Counted from the first letter of the stretch, positions 37,682 to 47,875 are shown. The stretch is 64,000 nt of DNA from Prochlorococcus sp. AG-355-M18 (GCA_003280725.1 QCED01000004.1:1-64000); one strand, 5' to 3'. A program made the numbers and translations. The notes: generated by a model from the letters alone, not told the origin.

Positions 37682-38341
37682 ATGCTCAATATTGAATATG
37701 AATTAAACGAGAAAATTCATGCCATTATTATTAACCCCTATCTAACCTGGGAGGATTTCTGCACGAATTGCGATTTAATAAAAAAATATAATATCAAGAA
37801 TATTTCTACTTCACTTAATTATTTAGATGATTTAAAAAACCGTTTGAGCAATTACAGCGCAAACATAAATGCACTCATTTCGTATCCTTTAGCAGATTTA
37901 CCAGTTACATTTATTGAAGAATTAGTTAATTTTGCAAAAGATAAAGGTGCAAACGGAATTGAATATATCCCAAACTTTATCAATTTATACAAAAGAAACT
38001 TAGAAAGTTTCGCTGCTGAAATAGAGCAAGTGACTTTATCTGGATTACCAGTTTCAATAATCATAAATAAATCAAAATTACAAAAAGAAATTCTGTACAA
38101 TGCCATCGAAATATCTTTGGAATTAGGAGTAAAAAATTTTCAATTCGGGGACGGATTTGGACCTCCTATTACATCAATTGATGTAGCGGAAATACTAAAA
38201 ATAACGGGCTCCCAAAATCAAATCAAGGTTGTAGGTGGTATTAAAAAACTGACACAAGTTATTGATTTGTTTGATAGAGGAATTAGTTGCGTGGGAACTT
38301 CTAATTTTTGTGAGATTTTTCAAGAAGTAAAGGTCACTTAA
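37682..38341 (+). CDS. deoC: Deoxyribose-phosphate aldolase-like protein, catalytic lysine apparently lost
   Basis: 219-residue TIM-barrel protein related to DeoC, which splits deoxyribose 5-phosphate. In the E. coli enzyme the Schiff-base lysine lies in FIKTSTGFG; here the aligned segment is NFQFGDGFG (152-160) with Q154 in its place. The catalytic aspartate position holds E94 (GIEYIP). The second lysine (K182 in IKVVGGI) is kept. Classical aldolase activity is therefore doubtful; alignment was by eye. Its TAA abuts the recO ATG with no gap. Confidence 0.75.
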   Translation: MLNIEYELNEKIHAIIINPYLTWEDFCTNCDLIKKYNIKNISTSLNYLDDLKNRLSNYSANINALISYPLADLPVTFIEELVNFAKDKGANGIEYIPNFINLYKRNLESFAAEIEQVTLSGLPVSIIINKSKLQKEILYNAIEISLELGVKNFQFGDGFGPPITSIDVAEILKITGSQNQIKVVGGIKKLTQVIDLFDRGISCVGTSNFCEIFQEVKVT

Positions 38342-39127
38342 ATGTCTGGTTCTGGTGAGTGCAGACTAGAAGGTCTCTGTATTAAAACTTCTCCATTAGG
38401 GGAGAACGATAGATTAATAACTATTCTTACTGATGAACAAGGGATTGTTAGATTAGCGGTACCTGGTGCTAGGCGTCCTAAAAGTAGTCTTGCCGCAGCT
38501 ACTCCATTAACATATTTAAGTCTGCAGATTTTTGGGAAAAGAAATCTCAAATCTGTACGTCAAATTAAAATATTAAAAAGCTATTCTGGTCTAGGCAAAA
38601 ATATTGAATGTCTTGCAGCCGCACAAGCAATAACTGAATTATCATTTTTATTAGTAGGTAATAATGACAAGCAACAAGACTATCTATCTTGCGTTCTTGC
38701 ACATCTTGATAGGATTTATTTATATAAAGAGTCTCAAGAAGAAGATATTAAAATGCTCTCAATGAGTATTCAATCTTTAATCCATCTATTAGCCATCGGG
38801 GGTATTAATTTACCAATTCATCATTGTTGTAAAACTGGAGAACCTATTATTCCACCTTTAGGAAATTGGGAATGGAGTTGTTATTATTTGCCAAGTGAAG
38901 GGTTTTCATCCATAGAAGATCCTCAAAGTAATCTAAAAATAAATGCATCTGAAGTCGCTCTATTACAGAGACTTCTTTTCCCAGAATTACCAATAAAATC
39001 TAATGGAGAGTTGTTGGGTCCAAAAAAAGTCTGGCTTAAAATATTATTCATTATTGAGACATGGATCTCTACTCAATTAGAGAAGGATTTATCTTCACTA
39101 AAAATGTTGAGAGAAATATATAGTTAG
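38342..39127 (+). CDS. recO: DNA repair protein RecO
   Basis: 261 residues. The N-terminal OB-fold block TSPLGENDRLITILTDEQG and the basic loop PGARRPKSSLAAATPL are characteristic. It mediates RecA loading and strand annealing with RecR. The ATG directly follows the deoC-like stop, so translation should be coupled. Confidence 0.92.
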   Translation: MSGSGECRLEGLCIKTSPLGENDRLITILTDEQGIVRLAVPGARRPKSSLAAATPLTYLSLQIFGKRNLKSVRQIKILKSYSGLGKNIECLAAAQAITELSFLLVGNNDKQQDYLSCVLAHLDRIYLYKESQEEDIKMLSMSIQSLIHLLAIGGINLPIHHCCKTGEPIIPPLGNWEWSCYYLPSEGFSSIEDPQSNLKINASEVALLQRLLFPELPIKSNGELLGPKKVWLKILFIIETWISTQLEKDLSSLKMLREIYS

Positions 39128-39212
39128 CATTTTCATGAAGCATTAAAAAATTGAAAAAATATGATCATGGCGCCTTTGCCTGTTAACTTAATAAATAGTT
39201 AATTCAATTAAT

Positions 39213-40379
39213 GTGGTTCATATTGCCTGGTTGGGAAAAAAATCCCCTTTTTGTGGAAATGTAACTTACGGTAAGTTAACTACTAAGGAATTAAAGGCCA
39301 GAGGGCATAAAATTAGTTTCATTCATTTCGACAATCCCTCTAGTTCAAATTCATCAAACCCATTATTTCTTGCAAATGATCCTGATGTAAGTCTCCCATA
39401 TTTAATTAAGTCTCAAGTTTATACAATACCCTCGCCAAGGGCAGAAAAAGAGCTAAGGCTATCATTGGAAAGATTAAAACCTGACATAGTACATGCAAGC
39501 CTAACTTTATCTCCTTTAGACTTTAGACTTCCAGAGCTTTGTAATGAAATTAATGTTCCTCTTATAGGAACATTTCATCCACCATTTGATGCAAAAAATA
39601 GAAATCTAACTGCGAGCACTCAACAATTAACATATCAACTTTATGCTCCCTCTTTAGCAAAGTTCAATAAAATAATTATTTTTTCTGAACCTCAAAAAAA
39701 TGTTCTTGTGAAATTAGGAGTACCTAAAGAAAAACAAATAATTATTCCAAACGGCGTTGATGAAAATATTTGGAAACCTTTTTCTGAAAAAAGTAAAAAA
39801 TATGATCAGGTAAAAAACATACTTGGAAATGCAAGAATCTTTTTATATATGGGAAGGATTGCAAATGAGAAAAATATCGAGGCACTTTTACGTTCTTGGC
39901 GACAAACAAAAACTCACAATTGCAAATTAATTATTGTTGGGGATGGCCCAATGAAACCAACACTTGAAAACAGTTTTTCTAACCTTGGCAATGAGAAATT
40001 AATTTGGTGGGGTGCTGAATTAGATTTAGAAACTAGGGTAGCAATAATGCAAATAGCAGAAGTATTTTTCTTACCAAGCTTAGTAGAAGGTTTATCATTA
40101 TCACTTTTAGAGGCAATGTCTGCTGGTACTGCTTGTGTAGCGACAGATGCGGGAGCTGATGGTGAAGTTTTAAATAACGGAGCAGGAATAGTAATTTCAA
40201 CTGATAATGTGGCTGCACAATTAAAAACTATAATCCCAATTCTTGTAGAACACCCTTCATTTACAAAAGATCTTGGAGAAAAAGCTAGAGAACGTATACT
40301 TGAGAGATACACAATTGCTAAAAATATAAATTCACTTGAAAAAGTTTATGTGGACTTAAAAGATAATTATAAAACCTAA
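39213..40379 (+). CDS. GT4-family glycosyltransferase
   Basis: 388-residue GT-B enzyme. The C-terminal nucleotide-sugar site carries YMGRIANEKNIEALLRSW, IIVGDGP and the EX7E block FLPSLVEGLSLSLLEAMSAG. Family members make glycolipids, for example sulfoquinovosyl transfer (SqdX) or glucosyl lipids; the N-terminus does not settle which. Start is GTG 39213; the ATG two bases earlier is out of frame. Its end overlaps proC by 4 bp, tail to tail. Confidence 0.85.
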   Translation: MVHIAWLGKKSPFCGNVTYGKLTTKELKARGHKISFIHFDNPSSSNSSNPLFLANDPDVSLPYLIKSQVYTIPSPRAEKELRLSLERLKPDIVHASLTLSPLDFRLPELCNEINVPLIGTFHPPFDAKNRNLTASTQQLTYQLYAPSLAKFNKIIIFSEPQKNVLVKLGVPKEKQIIIPNGVDENIWKPFSEKSKKYDQVKNILGNARIFLYMGRIANEKNIEALLRSWRQTKTHNCKLIIVGDGPMKPTLENSFSNLGNEKLIWWGAELDLETRVAIMQIAEVFFLPSLVEGLSLSLLEAMSAGTACVATDAGADGEVLNNGAGIVISTDNVAAQLKTIIPILVEHPSFTKDLGEKARERILERYTIAKNINSLEKVYVDLKDNYKT

Positions 40380-41188
40380 CGAAACTCTTTACTTCTATTA
40401 CTTGCTGAAACTATTGATTCCATTAATGCTGACCTTACACTCTTTTTTTCTAAAATCCTTAAAGCAGAAATAGTTGTTCCACCTGGAGACGTTACTAAAT
40501 TTTTAAGCTCAGAGGTAGTAAGTTTATTTTCCTTTATTAGACAAATAGTTCCTAGTATCATTTCCATAACAAGTTCCTCTGAAATTATTTTTGGTAATCC
40601 CCCGCTTAAGCCTCCATCACTTAATGCTTCTATAATTAAAGCAATAATTGCTGGTCCTGAGGAAGTTATAGCTAAGAATATATCAAGGTAATCTTCGTCA
40701 AATTCATAAATTTTACTAGTATTTTCAAATAATTTTTTTGTAAATTGTTTCTGATCTTCTGTAATTTCTTCTCCCCAAGAAATCCCTGTTAAACCTTTTC
40801 CAATAGTTATTGGAATATTTGTAACCACCCTCACGCATTTATGATTAGGAAACTTATGAGTAAGTCTATTTATTGAAACCCCGGCAAGAATTGAAACTAT
40901 TAAATTGTCCTTATTTTTTATATGATGGGCCTCACTTATATCATTTAGTTGTTGGGGTTTTATCGAAAGAAGCTTATATTGACAATCCCAAATTATTTTT
41001 GACTCTTCAGAAGCTGATTTATAAACGTTTATATTATGTTTATAATTTTTTTTTATGTTTTCTAAACTTTTCTCGGAATTTACTATACAAAAAACATTCT
41101 CTGATTGAATTAGTTTTTTATCTAATAGTGGGGTTATTATAGCTTTTGCAATATTTCCAAAACCAATAATCGCAATTTTATCAGTCAC
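40376..41188 (-). CDS. proC: Pyrroline-5-carboxylate reductase
   Basis: Last step of proline synthesis. The NAD(P) fold is IAIIGFGNIAKAI at the N-terminus. The C-terminal signature ITSSGPAIIALIIEALSDGG and LVTSPGGTTISAL are intact. 270 residues. It is 7 bp downstream of sepF. Confidence 0.94.
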   Translation of the reverse strand: MTDKIAIIGFGNIAKAIITPLLDKKLIQSENVFCIVNSEKSLENIKKNYKHNINVYKSASEESKIIWDCQYKLLSIKPQQLNDISEAHHIKNKDNLIVSILAGVSINRLTHKFPNHKCVRVVTNIPITIGKGLTGISWGEEITEDQKQFTKKLFENTSKIYEFDEDYLDIFLAITSSGPAIIALIIEALSDGGLSGGLPKIISEELVMEMILGTICLIKENKLTTSELKNLVTSPGGTTISALRILEKKSVRSALMESIVSASNRSKEFR

Positions 41189-41195
41189 AGATTAC

Positions 41196-41771
41196 TCATG
41201 AAAAAGCACTTAATTTTGAATTGCCCCATGCAGGCTCCGGAGTAGTGTTATTTTTCAAACTATATTTTGTTGTATCTTTTTGAGGGAGATTAGAAGGGGA
41301 AGCTTCATCTGGGGAAGAACTAGTTACATTTACACAACTTGGAGCAAAAAGGAATATACTTTCTCCAACTCTCTCTTGATGTCCATCAATTGCATAAGTT
41401 CCCCCAGCAACAAAATCAACAGCTCTTTGTGCCTGATCAGGGTCCATCATAGTTAAATTGAGAATCACAGTTTTTCTCTCTCTTAAAGCTTGAATAGCTT
41501 GGGGCATCTCATCGAAACTTCTTGGTTCCATCAAGCTTACTTCTGAGGATGAATTTGATATTCCTGGCATTCCAACTACTTTTGATGATCTGTTGTTATT
41601 CATAAAATCGAACGGATTTGAATTGGCAAGAACATTTGAGTTTTTTTGATTTGGTTTGAAATCATTTATTTCATTTAATTCATCCTCTGATGCGTAATCA
41701 AACTCATCAAAATCTTCATCGAGATACTCATCCCCTGCAACAACTGCCTTTAATTTAGAAATAAGTGACAC
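41196..41771 (-). CDS. sepF: Cell division protein SepF
   Basis: 191-residue FtsZ-associated protein. The C-terminal domain has [20 protein letters not shown], then the helix [19 protein letters not shown]. The acidic N-terminus ([16 protein letters not shown]) and a variable linker are typical. The pipY-sepF-proC order is a widespread bacterial arrangement. Confidence 0.93.
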   Translation of the reverse strand: MSLISKLKAVVAGDEYLDEDFDEFDYASEDELNEINDFKPNQKNSNVLANSNPFDFMNNNRSSKVVGMPGISNSSSEVSLMEPRSFDEMPQAIQALRERKTVILNLTMMDPDQAQRAVDFVAGGTYAIDGHQERVGESIFLFAPSCVNVTSSSPDEASPSNLPQKDTTKYSLKNNTTPEPAWGNSKLSAFS

Positions 41772-41923
41772 CTTTTTTAAATCCTCTTGAAATTGATTAC
41801 TAAGGTTTAAGAACCTTGAGTAATAGATTCATTTTTTAAATGAATAAACTACCTATACTTAAATAACGTTAGTTGAACTTTACTGCAAGTTTATAGATAA
41901 GATTTTTATAAAAAAATAACTAA

Positions 41924-42559
41924 TTAGGATCTGCCTCCAAAAATCAATGATCCTAATCTTAACCAAGTTGACCCAGCATCAATAGCTTCCTCCCAATCAC
42001 CTGACATCCCCATGGAACAATCTGGTAGTTGTAAAGAATCAGCGAGAGCGCGACATTTTTTGAACAACCCTGAATTTTCTTTAGAGCTAAGTCCTTTAGG
42101 ATTGATAGTCATCAAACCAGTTAATGAAATATTTTTCAACTCTTGAATTTCTCTCCATTTAAAAATCAAAAATTCAGGATTAAAGCCTCCTTTAGTTGGG
42201 TCATCACTCAACTTAACCTGCAACATTATTAATGGATTTTTCTTCTCTTCACGTGAAATATTAGAAATCTTTTGCAACTTTTCAAATGAATCTACTGAAT
42301 GAATGTATTTAAAATTTTGAACTATTTTTCTTATTTTATTACTTTGTATTCTTCCAATAAAGTGCCAATTTATTTGTTTAAGATCTTTTAGGGTTAATTG
42401 TTTTTCAAATGCCTCTTGAACCTTACTTTCACCAAAATCGTTCTGACCTATATTTTGAATAGTCTTGATTTCTTGACTTTTAAATCCTTTACTTACTGCA
42501 AGAATATTTACATTTGATGGTATTTTATTTTTAATTTTTAAATAATTTTCAGGGTTCAC
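41924..42559 (-). CDS. pipY: PLP homeostasis protein PipY (YggS/PLPBP)
   Basis: 211-residue fold-type III PLP-binding protein; the PLP lysine lies in ILAVSKGFKSQE (near 26). It has HFIGRIQSNKIRKI and the C-terminal LRLGSLIFGGR block. It lies 3 bp downstream of pipX, the genomic pairing that gave PipY its name in cyanobacteria. Confidence 0.92.
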   Translation of the reverse strand: MNPENYLKIKNKIPSNVNILAVSKGFKSQEIKTIQNIGQNDFGESKVQEAFEKQLTLKDLKQINWHFIGRIQSNKIRKIVQNFKYIHSVDSFEKLQKISNISREEKKNPLIMLQVKLSDDPTKGGFNPEFLIFKWREIQELKNISLTGLMTINPKGLSSKENSGLFKKCRALADSLQLPDCSMGMSGDWEEAIDAGSTWLRLGSLIFGGRS

Positions 42560-42562
42560 CTT

Positions 42563-42829
42563 TTATAAGAAAGTTTGCGTAAATAAATTCTCCCATTTAG
42601 ATAGTTCTTCAGATCCTTTTCTTCTAGCTTTTTGAAGGTTTAATTCGGCCTGATTACGGGCATCTAAATAAGGTATAACTTCAAAAAAAACTTCTCTCTG
42701 TCGAATTTCTACCAAAAAAAACATTTTTTGAGCGTATAAAGTCGCATAAATATCTCTCCCATCATTTCCAGGAGAAACTTGGTATAACATGCCAAATGTT
42801 GGATGGTTTAAATAACGCTCAGAACTCAA
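42563..42829 (-). CDS. pipX: PII-interacting protein X (PipX)
   Basis: 88-residue coactivator of the nitrogen regulator NtcA that is also sequestered by PII. The Tudor-like domain (YLNHPTFGMLYQ, IYATLYAQKMFFLVE) and the two C-terminal helices (RNQAELNLQKARRKGS) are clear. It is 3 bp upstream of pipY and 19 bp downstream of the EcfT-like gene. Confidence 0.93.
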   Translation of the reverse strand: MSSERYLNHPTFGMLYQVSPGNDGRDIYATLYAQKMFFLVEIRQREVFFEVIPYLDARNQAELNLQKARRKGSEELSKWENLFTQTFL

Positions 42830-42848
42830 ACCAAAAATATTGTGTTAT

Positions 42849-43763
42849 TTATAATGCACCATACAGTTTTCTAAGAAAAATTGCTATGCAAATAAAACAA
42901 ATCGATAATGTATTAACAATTACATTGAGAGATTTTGAAGGATAAAGAGTTCTAAATCTGTTGGTTTTTATAATAATTTTTTTCTTTGAGAGTAATGATT
43001 CTGCTCCATGATCAATTCTCAGAAATATATTTTGAAATAACCTTTCTACTAAGATTAATAAAATATTAAAGGATTTCTTTAATCCTAAATTTCGAAAATT
43101 TATTGATCTAACTGAAACTGATTTAATGATATTTTGAAGTTCTTCCTGCACTAGAGGAATAAAACGTAATGCAATTAACAACTGAAATAGCCACTTACTA
43201 GTTGGCAATCCAATTTTTCTTAGTGGACTTAAGAACCAACTTAATCCCCATACAATGTCTTCCTGCAATGTGGTTAAAAGCATCAAATTCACACTATGAA
43301 TAACGGTAAATATCAAAGTGGAGGTTTTTATTCCTAGTTCAAAGGCTTTTCTTGATAAGTTATAGGGACCAAAATTAATAAACCATATCTTCTGCGAAGG
43401 AATTTGTAAAATATTCCATTCTTTTTGGCTTTCCAGTACTACTTGCATCTCATTGGGATTTCTCAAGTAGCCATCAATAGATTGAATATCAGAAGAAGCA
43501 AGTACTGATATAAAACCAATTAATAATGATAAGCATGAGAGCAAACATAATGATCGCCACCATACCCTAGATGGCAATAAACTTAAAAATGTAATTAAAA
43601 GCAAACAACCTACTAAACTTAACCTATATATCGGACCTGCCCAAATTGGAGTGATCAGAAATATCATTACTATAATTATTTTTAATCTACTATCTATAAT
43701 TCTTAGCCAACTTCTATTTCCATAAACATATTGTCCAATAGAGAATTTGGTAAGTATGTTCAT
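42849..43763 (-). CDS. EcfT-like transmembrane protein (CbiQ family)
   Basis: 304-residue membrane protein of the energy-coupling-factor T family, with about five helices. The coupling-helix pattern ARS occurs in modified form near the C-terminus (SVRSINFR). No ATPase or substrate-binding S component is adjacent, so any vitamin or metal substrate is unknown. The ATG shares its last base with the der stop, so translation may be coupled. The group der-EcfT-pipX-pipY runs on one strand. Confidence 0.8.
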   Translation of the reverse strand: MNILTKFSIGQYVYGNRSWLRIIDSRLKIIIVMIFLITPIWAGPIYRLSLVGCLLLITFLSLLPSRVWWRSLCLLSCLSLLIGFISVLASSDIQSIDGYLRNPNEMQVVLESQKEWNILQIPSQKIWFINFGPYNLSRKAFELGIKTSTLIFTVIHSVNLMLLTTLQEDIVWGLSWFLSPLRKIGLPTSKWLFQLLIALRFIPLVQEELQNIIKSVSVRSINFRNLGLKKSFNILLILVERLFQNIFLRIDHGAESLLSKKKIIIKTNRFRTLYPSKSLNVIVNTLSICFICIAIFLRKLYGAL

Positions 43764-45136
43764 TAATCTTTTTGAATTAACTCAATATTTTCCCTTTCGA
43801 CTTCTTTATTTAATGCTCTTTGCTGCTTTCCTCTCCAAAGTAAAATTAGAGGTGTGCCTTCAAAGCCTAAATTTACTCTAATTTGTTTTTCAATATATCT
43901 TCTGTAAGTTATTCCGAATAATTTCGGGTCATTTACAAAAAGAGTAAAAGTGGGAGGTTTATTCTTTACTTGAGTACCGTAATAAAGCCTACCTTGCTTG
44001 CCGCTTCTTTTCGTTGGAGGACTTTTCCAACTAATTGACTCTTTAAGTACTTCATTAACTACAGACGTTGTAACTCTTCTTCTATGTTGATTTACAGCAT
44101 TAAGAGCGTGCTCAAAAATATTTTCAACTCTTTGTCCAGTTAGAGCAGATATAAAAATCATTTTTGACCAGTGTAAAAAATAAAGTTTAGATCTAAGTTC
44201 TTTTTCAACTTGATAAATTGTCGAACTATTTTTGTCTACAAGATCCCATTTATTAACAACAATTATACAAGCTCTCCCTTGTTCTTCTATGCGCCCTGCC
44301 AACTTCTGGTCTTGATCAGTTACTCCATCTATAGCATCTATAACTAAAACACACACATCACTTCTATCTATAGATTTAAAAGCCCTATTAATACCAAAGA
44401 ATTCAGTACCATATTTAACATTTTTCTTTCTTCTAATCCCTGCAGTATCAACAATTTTCCATTGATTATCACCTTTTTTTATAAGAGTATCTATTGAATC
44501 AGTTGTCGTTCCACTAATATCACTGACTATTGCTCTTTTTTCTCCACAGATTGAATTTAACAAACTAGATTTACCAACATTAGGCCTACCAATAATTGAC
44601 ATCATTATCTTTTCTTCATCATCCTGGATATTATTTTCAGGAAGTTCACCAATAACGAGATCTAAAAGATCTCCAGTACCTGAACCATGAATAGCAGAAA
44701 CGGGGTAAGGTTCGCCCAATCCTAATTTCCAGAACTCTGAAGCCAAAGAGATGCCAAGAGTAGTCGATTCACATTTATTAACAGCAACAATTGTTTTGCA
44801 GCTTGAGTTTCTTAACCATTTTGCTATTGATAAATCACCATCAGTAACACCTTGGTTTCCATCTACCACAAGTAAAGCAATTGAAGCCTCTTCAAGAGCC
44901 AAGAAAACTTGAGTTCTTATCTCTGGAAGAAATTCACTATCATCATCAAAAACTAAACCTCCAGTATCAACTATTTGAAATTCCTTCCCTCCCCATGACG
45001 CATTTTGATAAGTTCTATCTCTTGTAACACCAGGTTTATCAAAAACAATTGCATCATTACTTTGGCAAAGACGATTAACCAAGGTCGATTTCCCTACGTT
45101 AGGTCTTCCTATGATTGCTATTGTAGGGAGTATCAA
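43763..45136 (-). CDS. der: GTPase Der (EngA)
   Basis: Ribosome-assembly GTPase with two G domains: [10 protein letters not shown] near residue 10 with NKCE, and [10 protein letters not shown] near 184 with NKWD. A C-terminal KH-like domain ([19 protein letters not shown]) follows. 457 residues is normal. Confidence 0.97.
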   Translation of the reverse strand: MILPTIAIIGRPNVGKSTLVNRLCQSNDAIVFDKPGVTRDRTYQNASWGGKEFQIVDTGGLVFDDDSEFLPEIRTQVFLALEEASIALLVVDGNQGVTDGDLSIAKWLRNSSCKTIVAVNKCESTTLGISLASEFWKLGLGEPYPVSAIHGSGTGDLLDLVIGELPENNIQDDEEKIMMSIIGRPNVGKSSLLNSICGEKRAIVSDISGTTTDSIDTLIKKGDNQWKIVDTAGIRRKKNVKYGTEFFGINRAFKSIDRSDVCVLVIDAIDGVTDQDQKLAGRIEEQGRACIIVVNKWDLVDKNSSTIYQVEKELRSKLYFLHWSKMIFISALTGQRVENIFEHALNAVNQHRRRVTTSVVNEVLKESISWKSPPTKRSGKQGRLYYGTQVKNKPPTFTLFVNDPKLFGITYRRYIEKQIRVNLGFEGTPLILLWRGKQQRALNKEVERENIELIQKD

Positions 45137-45209
45137 CTTTTCTCTCCAAAGAAAGTATATCCATTACAACTATACCTTTAATAGAATCATTTACCTTACT
45201 CAAAACAAT

Positions 45210-45695
45210 TTATTTGATTTCTGGATCGCCAAAATGTCCTTTAACTGGATTAGCCGGAGGTGAACTAGGACTTGGCATTAGTTCATTATCTTCTGAAAAA
45301 CAATCATTTTCAATCGCCCAATAAATTAACCAATTCACTGCCGTCGCTCTTCTAGTTCTTCTTGGATAGAGTTCATTAATCTTATAACCTTTAAAATTAA
45401 GAAAATTTTTCAATCCCTGTTTATATTCTTTTGGAATTGATCGAGTCAAATGTACTGAGGCTGGTCGCTCTGAAATGATTTGAGGAGCTTTTTCAAATTT
45501 TTCTGACCAATAAGAAGGAGTTAATGCGCTAAAGGCCCAATCATTTATAGATGGTTCTTTAGTATAAAAAAGTCTTTCCCAAACTAATTCACAAACAAAT
45601 ACATCACTAACCTTATCTTCAAGAATAAGAAATAATAGTTTTTTACATATAGGCCATGTGAATAGATTTTCAACTAATTTTTCTTTTTTATACAT
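45210..45695 (-). CDS. DUF1823 protein
   Basis: 161 residues of a cyanobacterial/plastid family of unknown function. FVCELVWERLFYTKEP, YWSEKFEKAPQIISERPASV and LTRSIPKEYKQGLK are conserved-looking blocks. The proline-rich tail is probably disordered. Its ATG overlaps the cobI stop. Confidence 0.8.
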   Translation of the reverse strand: MYKKEKLVENLFTWPICKKLLFLILEDKVSDVFVCELVWERLFYTKEPSINDWAFSALTPSYWSEKFEKAPQIISERPASVHLTRSIPKEYKQGLKNFLNFKGYKINELYPRRTRRATAVNWLIYWAIENDCFSEDNELMPSPSSPPANPVKGHFGDPEIK

Positions 45696-46450
45696 TAATC
45701 GAACCTTATCAAAATCAAAGAAAAATAAGGCATAAATTCCTTTTTATATTGTGATGCATATTGAATAATTTGGTCAGGCATCCCAACACTTAAAGCTATT
45801 AATGTTGTATTTATGATATCCTCGTTTTTTAAAATTTCCCTGACTAAATTCCATCTTTTGCCAACTTTCATAATAGCCAATACCGTTTTATTTGCCTTAC
45901 TTTCTCTAATTAGGGTTGTTAATTCAGATTTTGAAGAAGAGCATTCTTTGATGATCAATGTCTCGCCTTTTTTTACCAAATCAAAATCATTCAAAGCTGC
46001 TGCTGCTGAAATAGAGGAAATACCAGGTATGGTTTTGGTAATAATTTCAGCATGATTATTTTTTATTAACCTCAAAATATTAGAAGAACTTGCAAATAGT
46101 GAAGTATCTCCAAGACAAAGTAAAACAACTGATTCGCCATTTTTTATAAATTTCACAATTTTTTCTACTGAATTAGACCATATTTCATCAGGATCAAAAT
46201 CCTTCCTAGCCATTGGAAAGATGATAGGAATATTTTTTTTAAATTTGGTGTATTTCTTGACTATTTCCGCAGCGAAACTCTTTTTATTATCATCTGAAAT
46301 TGGAAAAACTATAACTTTCGCCTTTTTGATTGCATCTACAGCAGCAATTGTTAAAAGCGATGGATCTCCAGGACCTACACCAACGATTGTGAGTGTTGGT
46401 AAATCAGTTTTATGTCGATTAATTAAACTTAAGAACTTATTTATTATCAT
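45695..46450 (-). CDS. cobI: Precorrin-2 C20-methyltransferase
   Basis: SAM-dependent tetrapyrrole methylase of cobalamin synthesis. The N-terminal loop VGVGPGDPSLLTIAAVDAI and the second loop VVLLCLGDTSLFAS are diagnostic. 251 residues. Prochlorococcus makes a B12-type corrinoid, so the gene fits. Confidence 0.9.
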   Translation of the reverse strand: MIINKFLSLINRHKTDLPTLTIVGVGPGDPSLLTIAAVDAIKKAKVIVFPISDDNKKSFAAEIVKKYTKFKKNIPIIFPMARKDFDPDEIWSNSVEKIVKFIKNGESVVLLCLGDTSLFASSSNILRLIKNNHAEIITKTIPGISSISAAAALNDFDLVKKGETLIIKECSSSKSELTTLIRESKANKTVLAIMKVGKRWNLVREILKNEDIINTTLIALSVGMPDQIIQYASQYKKEFMPYFSLILIRFD

Positions 46451-46466
46451 TTTTATTTTATTAACT

Positions 46467-47075
46467 TTAGCTATGTACCCTTGGCACCATCAAAGTTTCA
46501 GATAGTATTGCTGACTCAATTTCAGACAATTCCTCTAACCTTTTGAAAGTTTGATTTTTAGAGAATTTAGTTTGCGCTAGTTTCCAGTAAATTCCAAAAT
46601 GTCTTGCCTCACTCTCAAGGAGAGATTCATAAAGGGATTTAAACGACTTATCTTCAGAATTCAGCGCAAGCAAGCTTAATCTTTCATGACTTCTTGCTTC
46701 AATAAGTCCTGCTATTAAGAAACTATCAAGCATTCTATTGGGCTCTTCCTTTCTTATATTTTTGGACAATTCAGCTCCATATGGAGGCGGTTTTAAGGAC
46801 TCAAGGGAATGTCCAAGATCCTTTAAAAAATAAAGTATTTTTTCAAAATGCTCTAATTCCTCTCTCGCTATTGGACTTAAAACTTCTGCCAGATTTGGTT
46901 CAGATGGATATCTAAACATCAATTGAATAGCTACTCCTGCTGCTTTTCTTTCACAATGAGCATGGTCAATAAGAATATCTATTGGATTAGATAATGCGAG
47001 TTCGATCCACTTATCTGAGGTTAATGACGATAAGTATTTAATATGAGAAGAAGGCCTTTTAAAATCAACTAGCAT
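46467..47075 (-). CDS. miaE: tRNA-(ms2io6A)-hydroxylase-like protein (MiaE)
   Basis: 202-residue ferritin-like di-iron protein. The iron ligands appear in DHAHCERKAAG, REELEHFEKI, GLIEARSHERL and ESEARHFGIY (E/ExxH pattern). The E. coli family member hydroxylates a hypermodified base at tRNA position 37. It lies directly after aroQ with no gap. Confidence 0.88.
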   Translation of the reverse strand: MLVDFKRPSSHIKYLSSLTSDKWIELALSNPIDILIDHAHCERKAAGVAIQLMFRYPSEPNLAEVLSPIAREELEHFEKILYFLKDLGHSLESLKPPPYGAELSKNIRKEEPNRMLDSFLIAGLIEARSHERLSLLALNSEDKSFKSLYESLLESEARHFGIYWKLAQTKFSKNQTFKRLEELSEIESAILSETLMVPRVHS

Positions 47076-47516
47076 TTAATTTCTGCTACTTAAATATCCA
47101 ATGATTCCTTCAAGAGCTAAGGAATAACTTGATATACCGAATCCACTAATAATTCCTATAGCTTTATCTGTAAGAAAAGATTCTTTGCGAAAAACTTCTC
47201 TACTAAAAATATTTGAAATATGTAACTCTACAAATGGAATTTTTGACCCAATTAATGCATCACGAATAGAAATCGAGGTATGAGTAAAAGCGCCAGCATT
47301 TATAAGAATACCTTGAATACTTTTTACAGAATCCTGAATTTTATCTACTATTTCCCCTTCATGATTACTTTGAAAACATTCAAGATTAATACTTTTTTCT
47401 TTAGCAACTTTAATTAAATCTTCTTCTATGTCACCCAATGTTTTATTGCCATATATTTCAGGTTCTCTTGTGCCCAAAAGATTTAGATTTGGTCCATTTA
47501 TCAATAAAATATTCAT
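47076..47516 (-). CDS. aroQ: 3-dehydroquinate dehydratase, type II
   Basis: Shikimate-pathway enzyme. I start at ATG 47516 ([15 protein letters not shown]), which gives the standard 146 residues; the open frame extends upstream to GTG 47582 but that part is a hydrophobic read-through of leader. The catalytic tyrosine is in EPEIYG, and SNHEGEIVD and [10 protein letters not shown] are conserved. Confidence 0.95.
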   Translation of the reverse strand: MNILLINGPNLNLLGTREPEIYGNKTLGDIEEDLIKVAKEKSINLECFQSNHEGEIVDKIQDSVKSIQGILINAGAFTHTSISIRDALIGSKIPFVELHISNIFSREVFRKESFLTDKAIGIISGFGISSYSLALEGIIGYLSSRN

Positions 47517-47618
47517 CATCAAAAAAGTCTTTTCTTTACAAATGCTATCTAGAAAGAAACAAAAAAACCAAAACAATTTCACACAAAGTGTCCATTAACT
47601 GATAAGTTCAAATAGTGG

Positions 47619-47700
47619 GGGTCGGTGCCCGAGTGGTTAAAGGGGGCGGACTGTAAATCCGCTGGCTCTGCCTACGTTGGTTCAAATCCAACCCGGCCCA
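47619..47700 (+). tRNA. trnY: tRNA-Tyr (GUA)
   Basis: 82-nt class II tRNA. The acceptor stem GGGTCGG pairs with CCGGCCC, and the anticodon stem-loop GCGGACTGTAAATCCGC shows GTA. A long variable arm follows, and the T-arm has GGTTCAAATCC. The discriminator base is A and the CCA end is not encoded. Confidence 0.96.
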
Positions 47701-47710
47701 CTTTAAAATT

Positions 47711-47782
<72 letters not shown>

Positions 47783-47837
47783 TACCCAAAAGTATTGCTA
47801 CGAAAAAAAAGGCAAGTAGTTGTGGTTCTTATGACAC

Positions 47838-47875
47838 CTCCCCTATCAAGAAAGATATCAGTGCGGATATGGGAG
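47838..47875 (+). other. Strong hairpin downstream of tRNA-Thr
   Basis: CTCCCCTATC pairs with GATATGGGAG (9 of 10 bp) around an 18-nt loop. It starts 55 bases after the tRNA-Thr end. No T tract follows, so it is not a classical terminator. It could be part of a small RNA or a processing signal. Confidence 0.35.

Noticed and set aside
46221-46505. 94-aa hydrophobic plus-strand ORF
   Set aside because: Antisense shadow of cobI; the cobI motifs occupy the same bases.
47517-47582. N-terminal extension of aroQ to GTG 47582
   Set aside because: The family starts at [15 protein letters not shown]; the extra 22 residues are an open leader without homology.
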